From the NCBI GenBank assembly GCA_050331695.1, contig JBHJGP010000025.1, positions 124,001 to 188,000 on the forward strand: a stretch of DNA of 64,000 nucleotides, written 5' to 3'. The notes under the pieces were generated by a model. The model had not been told where the DNA came from, searched no databases, and saw only the letters and a program-made list of their open reading frames with translations. Position 1 is the first letter of the stretch. Every line of letters starts with the position of its first letter. The position numbers and the translations under genes are program-made. The stretch is from JBHJGP01 sp050331695. Its GTDB lineage: Bacteria > Pseudomonadota > Alphaproteobacteria > Geminicoccales > Geminicoccaceae. This document shows, one piece after another, positions 58,821 through 64,000 of this stretch.

Positions 58821-61195
58821 GTGTTCCGCTCGTTGCCACCTATCGCCTCCAGCTTCGTTCCGGTTTCGGTTTCGCCGACGCCGAAAGGATCGTTTCCTAT
58901 TTGCAGAAACTCGGCGTCAGTCATCTCTACCTGTCGCCGATCTTCAAGGCTTCGGCCGGCTCTACCCACGGCTACGACATCGCCGACCCGAATGTGATCG
59001 AGCACGAACTCGGCGGCGAGGAGGGATTTTCCTCCCTCGTCAAAGCCTTGCGGGACGCGGGCCTCGGGCTCCTCTTGGACGTCGTACCGAACCATCTGGG
59101 CGTCGGGCCTGACAACCCCTACTGGCAGGATCTTCTGGCCTCCGGAGCGGACGGTGAGGGCGCGGCCATCTTCGACGTCGACTGGCAGGCGCTCGCCGGT
59201 GGCATGCCGGGCAAGGTGTTGCTTCCCATTCTCGACCGTCCCCTGGCCGACGTCATCGCTGCCGGCGATCTTTCGATCGAGGGATCACCGCCCGCGTCCG
59301 TTCGGTTTGGTGACCTGCGTCTCCCGCTCGCGGCCGGTACGGCGGGAGGTTCGATCGAGAAGATCCTGGCACAACAGCATTGGCGGCTCGCCTGGTGGCG
59401 GACTGGCAATGAGCTGCTGAATTGGCGGCGCTTTTTCGACATCACCGATCTCGCCGGCGTTCGGGTCGAGGACGAAGCCGTCTTTGAAAGGCTTCACCAG
59501 CGGGTGTTGGCCATGCTCGAGGCGGGTCAGGTTCAGGGGCTGCGCTTGGACCATGTAGACGGGCTCGCCGATCCGGGTGCCTATCTGGCGCGACTGGATG
59601 CCGCCTGGCGTGAGCGAAGCCCGGAGAAACCTTGGCTTCTCGTGGAAAAGATCCTGGGTCCCGGTGAGGATTTGCCCGAAAGCTGGCCGGTCGCCGGAAC
59701 CACCGGTTATGAGATGCTCAACGTCATCCTGAAGCTTTTCGTCGAGCCGGCAGGTCTGAGGAAGTTGGATGAGGTGTATCGACGGTTCGGCGGCGATCCC
59801 GAGTGTTTCGATGCGCTTGTAGCCCGCTCGAAACGCGACATACTCGAGCGAAGTCTCCGCGCTGAGCTGGATCGGCTGGTCATGAAAATGGTCCGGCGGT
59901 CCGATATGGATCTGCCGCCCAGCTCCTTGCGCGAGACCCTGATCCGCCTCATTTGTGCCTTTCCTTACTATCGAAGCTATGGCGACAACCATGTCGAACT
60001 GATCGAAAGCGGCCTCGATCAACTCGCCGACATCGACGCGTTCGTAATCGAAGGTATTCGCCGGGGTCTGGCGCCGGGCTCCGATCTGCTCACGGCTTTC
60101 GAACAGCTCTCAGGGCCGGCGATGGCAAAAGCGATGGAGGACACCGCGTTCTATCGCTGGCACCGGCTGATCGCGCTGAACGAGGTCGGTGGCGAACCCC
60201 ATCACCCGCCCATGAGCCTGGCTCAAGTTCACGCGTTCATGGCCGAACGTGCATCCCGCTGGCCAGAAGCCCTGATCGCGTCGGCGACCCATGACACCAA
60301 GCGCGGCGAGGACACCAGGATCCGGATCGCGGCGCTTTCGCAAACGGCCGACGAATGGGTCGGGGAAGTTTCGAATTGGGCGGACGCGGCCGAGCGCTAC
60401 CGGACGGACGGAGATCCGGAGCCCGACACCATCTATTTCATCTTTCAAACACTGGTGGGTGTCTGGCCGGAGGTCGGCCCGGAGCGGGATTCTCTCCTTG
60501 AACGCCTGATCACCTATTTCGAGAAAGCGATGCGCGAGGCGAAGCTGCGCACGGCCTGGACCGAGATCGATCCTGACTACGAAGCGGCCGTGGCAGATTT
60601 TCTTCGCGGCTGTCTCTCGGATGACCGTCTCGTGGCGAGAATCCAATCTTTCTGCGAGAAGATCACGCCTCTGGCCCGCCGCTTGTCGCTGGCCCAGACG
60701 CTTCTCAAGCTGACGCTTCCGGGCATCCCGGACATCTATCAGGGAACTGAGATGATCGATCAGTCGCTGGTCGATCCGGACAATCGCCGGCCGGTCGATT
60801 TCGACCGGCTCGAACGGTTCCACGAGGCCGAGGCCAAGCAGACCCTGATCGCCCGAACCCTCGAATGGAGAAAGCGCCATCCCTCGGTCTTCACCCACGG
60901 CAGCTATCGGCCCCTGGCCACAGAGGGTGACGGCGAGGAGGACTTTTTCGCCTTCGTCCGAGAGGATGAGCGCGCTGCCAGCGTCACGATCGTCGGCCTT
61001 CGGGCCCAGCTGTCGAACCCGGAGACGCAGCTTCACTTACCTGAAGGTTTGGCAGACGATACCTTCATATCGGTGATGACGGGCGAGACCTACCCAAACC
61101 CCTTGCCGGTGGGCAAGCTTTTGGCCGACCAGGGCATCGCGCTGTTGGTCCGATCGCCAGATGATCAGACGAACAGCCAGGCCAGCGCCACGTAG
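58817..61195 (+). CDS. treY: Maltooligosyltrehalose synthase TreY
   Basis: A 792-residue GH13_26 enzyme that turns the reducing end of a maltodextrin into trehalose linkage, working before TreZ. It shows TYRLQLRSGFGFADA, HLYLSPIFKASAGSTHGYDIAD, VVPNHLG, QGLRLDHVDGLADP, LLVEKILGPGEDLP, SATHDTKRGEDTR and PGIPDIYQGTE. It starts at GTG 58817, overlapping the end of malQ by four bases. It is somewhat shorter than many TreY proteins but all motifs are present. It ends with TAG and overlaps the convergent yqaA-like gene by 31 bases. Confidence 0.93.
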   Translation: MSVPLVATYRLQLRSGFGFADAERIVSYLQKLGVSHLYLSPIFKASAGSTHGYDIADPNVIEHELGGEEGFSSLVKALRDAGLGLLLDVVPNHLGVGPDNPYWQDLLASGADGEGAAIFDVDWQALAGGMPGKVLLPILDRPLADVIAAGDLSIEGSPPASVRFGDLRLPLAAGTAGGSIEKILAQQHWRLAWWRTGNELLNWRRFFDITDLAGVRVEDEAVFERLHQRVLAMLEAGQVQGLRLDHVDGLADPGAYLARLDAAWRERSPEKPWLLVEKILGPGEDLPESWPVAGTTGYEMLNVILKLFVEPAGLRKLDEVYRRFGGDPECFDALVARSKRDILERSLRAELDRLVMKMVRRSDMDLPPSSLRETLIRLICAFPYYRSYGDNHVELIESGLDQLADIDAFVIEGIRRGLAPGSDLLTAFEQLSGPAMAKAMEDTAFYRWHRLIALNEVGGEPHHPPMSLAQVHAFMAERASRWPEALIASATHDTKRGEDTRIRIAALSQTADEWVGEVSNWADAAERYRTDGDPEPDTIYFIFQTLVGVWPEVGPERDSLLERLITYFEKAMREAKLRTAWTEIDPDYEAAVADFLRGCLSDDRLVARIQSFCEKITPLARRLSLAQTLLKLTLPGIPDIYQGTEMIDQSLVDPDNRRPVDFDRLERFHEAEAKQTLIARTLEWRKRHPSVFTHGSYRPLATEGDGEEDFFAFVREDERAASVTIVGLRAQLSNPETQLHLPEGLADDTFISVMTGETYPNPLPVGKLLADQGIALLVRSPDDQTNSQASAT

Positions 61196-61596
61196 CGGCC
61201 CGTTTTCGCCACCGCGACGATCGTGATGAAGATCAGGAACGGGGTCTTCAAGATGCCGGCAGCGAAGGTCAAAGGATCGCCGATAACCGGCGCCCAGCTC
61301 AACAACAGGGACCAAACGCCCCAGCGGAGATACCAGCCTTGAGCCTTCTCCAAGGCCTTCTTCGACACGGGAAACCACGGCCGGTCGCCATATTGCTCGA
61401 TCAGCCTTCCCAGAACCCAGTTGACGCAGGCGCCCAGTGTGTTGCCGATCGAGGCCACCATGACCAACAACCAGACCGGTATCTTGCTGGTCATCAGCAT
61501 GCCGCTGAAAATGATTTCGGATGCGATCGGCAGCACCGTTGCGGCGCCGAACGTAAAGGCGAACAGCGTGGCCAACGCGGCAAAATTATCGATCAC
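61165..61596 (-). CDS. YqaA-like membrane protein (DedA/VTT superfamily)
   Basis: A 143-residue protein with about four membrane segments and the pattern FTFGAATVLPIASEIIFSG, GNTLGACVNWVLGR and GDPLTFAAGIL, typical of YqaA-type DedA relatives. The role of YqaA is unknown. It starts at GTG 61596, overlapping the stop of the ATPase gene, and its 3' end overlaps the convergent treY. Confidence 0.85.
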   Translation of the reverse strand: MIDNFAALATLFAFTFGAATVLPIASEIIFSGMLMTSKIPVWLLVMVASIGNTLGACVNWVLGRLIEQYGDRPWFPVSKKALEKAQGWYLRWGVWSLLLSWAPVIGDPLTFAAGILKTPFLIFITIVAVAKTGRYVALAWLFV

Positions 61597-64000
61597 CAGG
61601 ATCCGATAACAACCTTTGGGCCGCCTTGTCCCGCCAATAACTCATGCCGAGGTTCCGGTAGGCGTTTTCGGCATCTTCGAGGAGCGTGCTCGCCTCGCTT
61701 TGTCGGTCCAGCCTCACCATCAGCCGGCCCAGCGACAGCCGGCAATGCGACGCGAGGGGGCGCATTCCCAGCCGTTCAGCCTGCTTCAGCGCGGTGGTCA
61801 GCTCCGTTTCGGCCTTGCCGAGATCGGATATCGACGGGTGGGCGGAAACTTCCCCTTGAACCCGAAGACCGTGCACCTCAAAGCCGCGCTCACCTCTCTG
61901 GCGGGCGAAGCGAAGGCTCGCGTCCAAGGTTCGTTGCGCTTCTGCTGCCTGGCCAGCTGCCAGCTGCACCTCGGCCAGCTGCACGCCGACGAGAGCTCTG
62001 AACAGTCCCAGGCCTATCGCCTCATAGCGGGCCAGCGCCTGCTGAAGCAGCGAGCGACCCTCGGCCAGGCGACCGGCCATGGCGTAGGAATGACCCAAAA
62101 AGCCCATGGTGAAGGGAGAGAGATAGGTTAGGTTCCAATCACGGATCAGGCCGTAAGCTTGTTCCAGAGTGGCGATCGCTTGGGGAAAATCGCCCTTAGC
62201 AGCCCAGAAATAGCCCATGTCGTAGTGAATGTGCGCCAGGTTGAAGGGCTGCTCCAGCTCTTCGGCGAGCCGGGCCGCCTCGTCGCCGTGGATTTTGGCC
62301 TCGGCGAAACAGCCCCGTTCCGCCAGCGACCAGACCAGCCAGGATCGGCTGACGATTGAAGGCGCGAAGGGCAGACCACAGCGCTCGAAAACGCGATCGC
62401 CCGTGAGCGTATCACAGACATCGCCAAAGACGCGCTCTGCCTCTCGCAAGTGGGCCCCGGTGACCCTGGCGCAGCCGAGATAAAATTTCCCAGCGACCTC
62501 AAGGCAGGAATCACTGCCCTGTTCGGCGATCGCTATCGCTTTGTCCGCCGCTTCCAAAGCTTCCTCGGACCGTCCGATTTGCCATAGGCTCGCGCTTCGG
62601 AACACGGAGACCCAGCCCATGCGGACCGGATCATCAATGGCCTTCGCCAGCGCCTCGGCATCGGCCAGATAGGTTAGGATCTCACCGAAGCGGCCCAGCG
62701 CCCAAAGGACGTTCCGCAATTCGAAACGAAGATCCAGGGTCCGCTTGCTGAGCTCCCGCGTCTGTTGCAGATGCTCGGCCGCGACCAGAGCCTGTTGAAA
62801 GCGGCTCACCGCCTCTTTCAGAGAAAAACGGCCGACCAGGGCGTAGGCCGCCTCGCTCATATAGTTAAAGGCCTTGTCCCAAAGCTCGGCTTGGAACGCA
62901 TGGAAGGCGAGCACGTCTGTTCGGGCCGCGGCACCGCCATGGGCTCCCGCCTCCAGCGCGGCGACGATGGCGCCGTGGAGGCGTCGTCGGCGGCTGGTCA
63001 ACATGGTCGCGTAAGCCGCATCCTGGACCAGGGCGTGTTTGAACGAGTAACGCGCATAGGGCGGCGTCCCCTGCTGGTGCACGAGCCCGGATGCCACCAG
63101 TCGGCCGAGCGCGATCTCGATGTCGCTTTCCTCACGGGCGGCAATCGCCGCCAGTAGGTCGAAGGAGAACTCACGGCCGATGACCGAGCCGATCTGGGCC
63201 ATCTCCTTGGCATCGTTCAGTCGGTCAAGTCGTGCGACCAGCGAGGATTGGAGGCTCGCCGGAACCATCTCGCTGCCGGCTTCTCGTCCGCCGGGACCAA
63301 CGTCCAGCACCGCTTTGGTCAGTTCCTCGACGTAGAGAGGGACGCCGTCGGCGCGGCGCGCCAGTTGGACCAGCATCTCTTCGGAGAGAGCGTGCCCGCC
63401 CACGGCCTGGGCAATTTCCGACGCCTGATCGAAGGTGAGGCGCTCGAGCTGAAGGGTTGAGAGATGGTCGAGTTTCGGCCAAGGCGCCGGCTCAAAGGGG
63501 CGTTCGGTGACCACCAAGAGAACGGCGTGGCCGGCGATGTTGGGTATCAATTCGCAGATGTAATCCAGCATCGAGGGATCTGCCCAATGAGCGTCCTCGA
63601 CAACGAACAAGACGGTTTGACGCCGGCCGACGGTGAGGACCTGCGCAATGAGGGCATCGATCGTTTGTTGTCGCCGCTGCTGCGCTGTCAGCGCGACCGT
63701 CCCGTAGCGTTCCTCGCCGTGGAGACCCATCATCTCGGCGAACAAGGGCGCGACGCGGGGCACATCTTCGACGATCGGCTCGAGCCAGCGTTCCAGCTTC
63801 TTGAGCTTGGCGTCCTCACTATCCCGGTCCGCGAAACCGGCGACCCGCTGGAACCGCTGAATGACCGGATAGAGCGCACTGTCGCTGTGATGGGGTGAAC
63901 ATTGATAGCGAAAGCCGAACCGGGGATCGTCGCCGATCTGCTCCCGAAACTCCTGAACGATCCGGGACTTTCCGATTCCGGCCTCGCCCACCAGGATGAC
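61586..64000 (-). CDS. Large AAA ATPase with TPR-like repeats, possibly a class III cyclase-type protein (5' partial)
   Basis: The gene runs off the right edge of the window. The visible part starts with the Walker A motif VGEAGIGKSR, followed by a Walker B-like VLFVVEDAHWADP and an AAA_16-type module, then about 500 residues of helical TPR-like repeats (AEAYRLGM-type helices, many Ala/Leu pairs). This tail is typical of adenylate cyclase-like or LuxR-like signalling ATPases, whose catalytic or DNA-binding domain would lie beyond the window. The frame ends at TAA 61586-61588, inside the start of the yqaA-like gene. Confidence 0.75.
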   Translation of the reverse strand, partial: VILVGEAGIGKSRIVQEFREQIGDDPRFGFRYQCSPHHSDSALYPVIQRFQRVAGFADRDSEDAKLKKLERWLEPIVEDVPRVAPLFAEMMGLHGEERYGTVALTAQQRRQQTIDALIAQVLTVGRRQTVLFVVEDAHWADPSMLDYICELIPNIAGHAVLLVVTERPFEPAPWPKLDHLSTLQLERLTFDQASEIAQAVGGHALSEEMLVQLARRADGVPLYVEELTKAVLDVGPGGREAGSEMVPASLQSSLVARLDRLNDAKEMAQIGSVIGREFSFDLLAAIAAREESDIEIALGRLVASGLVHQQGTPPYARYSFKHALVQDAAYATMLTSRRRRLHGAIVAALEAGAHGGAAARTDVLAFHAFQAELWDKAFNYMSEAAYALVGRFSLKEAVSRFQQALVAAEHLQQTRELSKRTLDLRFELRNVLWALGRFGEILTYLADAEALAKAIDDPVRMGWVSVFRSASLWQIGRSEEALEAADKAIAIAEQGSDSCLEVAGKFYLGCARVTGAHLREAERVFGDVCDTLTGDRVFERCGLPFAPSIVSRSWLVWSLAERGCFAEAKIHGDEAARLAEELEQPFNLAHIHYDMGYFWAAKGDFPQAIATLEQAYGLIRDWNLTYLSPFTMGFLGHSYAMAGRLAEGRSLLQQALARYEAIGLGLFRALVGVQLAEVQLAAGQAAEAQRTLDASLRFARQRGERGFEVHGLRVQGEVSAHPSISDLGKAETELTTALKQAERLGMRPLASHCRLSLGRLMVRLDRQSEASTLLEDAENAYRNLGMSYWRDKAAQRLLSDPGDR

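Overview
The window is GC-rich, densely packed DNA from what looks like an alphaproteobacterium. I infer this, possibly Rhodospirillales-like, from the two-module GlgE, the fused TreS-maltokinase, the sarcosine/dimethylglycine dehydrogenase-type flavoprotein, the Rcp1-type response regulator and the codon usage. No rRNA, tRNA, CRISPR array or intact transposase was found.

Layout. 1-6303: end of a transglutaminase/esterase fusion, a Kef-type antiporter broken by an in-frame TAG, a DMGDH-like flavoprotein and an SDR. 6.4-7.8 kb: an AT-rich, degraded patch holding a broken BrnT/BrnA pair, a HEPN-like pseudogene and a repeat cluster. 7.8-15.7 kb (minus strand): an orphan peptide-type binding protein, then an ATP-grasp / sensor-MFS / periplasmic binding protein operon. 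16.0-20.9 kb: a divergent histidine kinase, Rcp1-like receiver and REC-REC-GGDEF-EAL protein. 20.9-24.2 kb: a gene-poor stretch with a GFA-domain gene and an arsenic-type regulator pair (DUF6428/ArsR) bracketed by diverged direct repeats. 24.2-26.1 kb: an NsrR-like regulator and an acyl-CoA-dehydrogenase-superfamily gene with an in-frame TAG. 26.2-35.0 kb (minus): a six-gene redox operon (di-heme cytochrome c, GMC oxidoreductase, GXWXG-like protein, membrane protein, DyP peroxidase, catalase-family protein). 35.4-39.1 kb: a duplicated two-gene module of unknown function followed by a DUF2235 hydrolase. 39.2-44.0 kb: a succinate dehydrogenase/fumarate reductase-like operon with a two-subunit class I hydro-lyase. 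44.0-61.2 kb: a contiguous glycogen/alpha-glucan/trehalose locus (glgE, treS-mak, glgB, glgX-treZ fusion, malQ, treY). 61.2-64.0 kb (minus): a YqaA-like membrane protein and the end of a large AAA/TPR ATPase.

The glucan locus encodes both routes linking trehalose and glycogen. TreS-Mak makes maltose 1-phosphate, GlgE polymerises it, GlgB branches it, GlgX debranches it, and TreY/TreZ convert linear maltodextrin ends to trehalose. The redox operon probably couples oxidation of an unknown alcohol by the GMC enzyme to a periplasmic cytochrome, with peroxide-consuming enzymes alongside.

Two clusters are the best candidates for undescribed biology: the ATP-grasp/sensor-MFS/binding-protein operon beside a c-di-GMP signalling operon, and the duplicated beta-repeat/small-protein module with DUF2235. 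A separate striking feature is that at least six otherwise intact genes carry single in-frame stops at conserved positions (TAG four times, TAA and TGA once each), while two other genes are fused where a stop would be expected. The residues expected at those stops differ, so a reassigned codon is unlikely. Real gene decay or base errors in the assembly are the main explanations.
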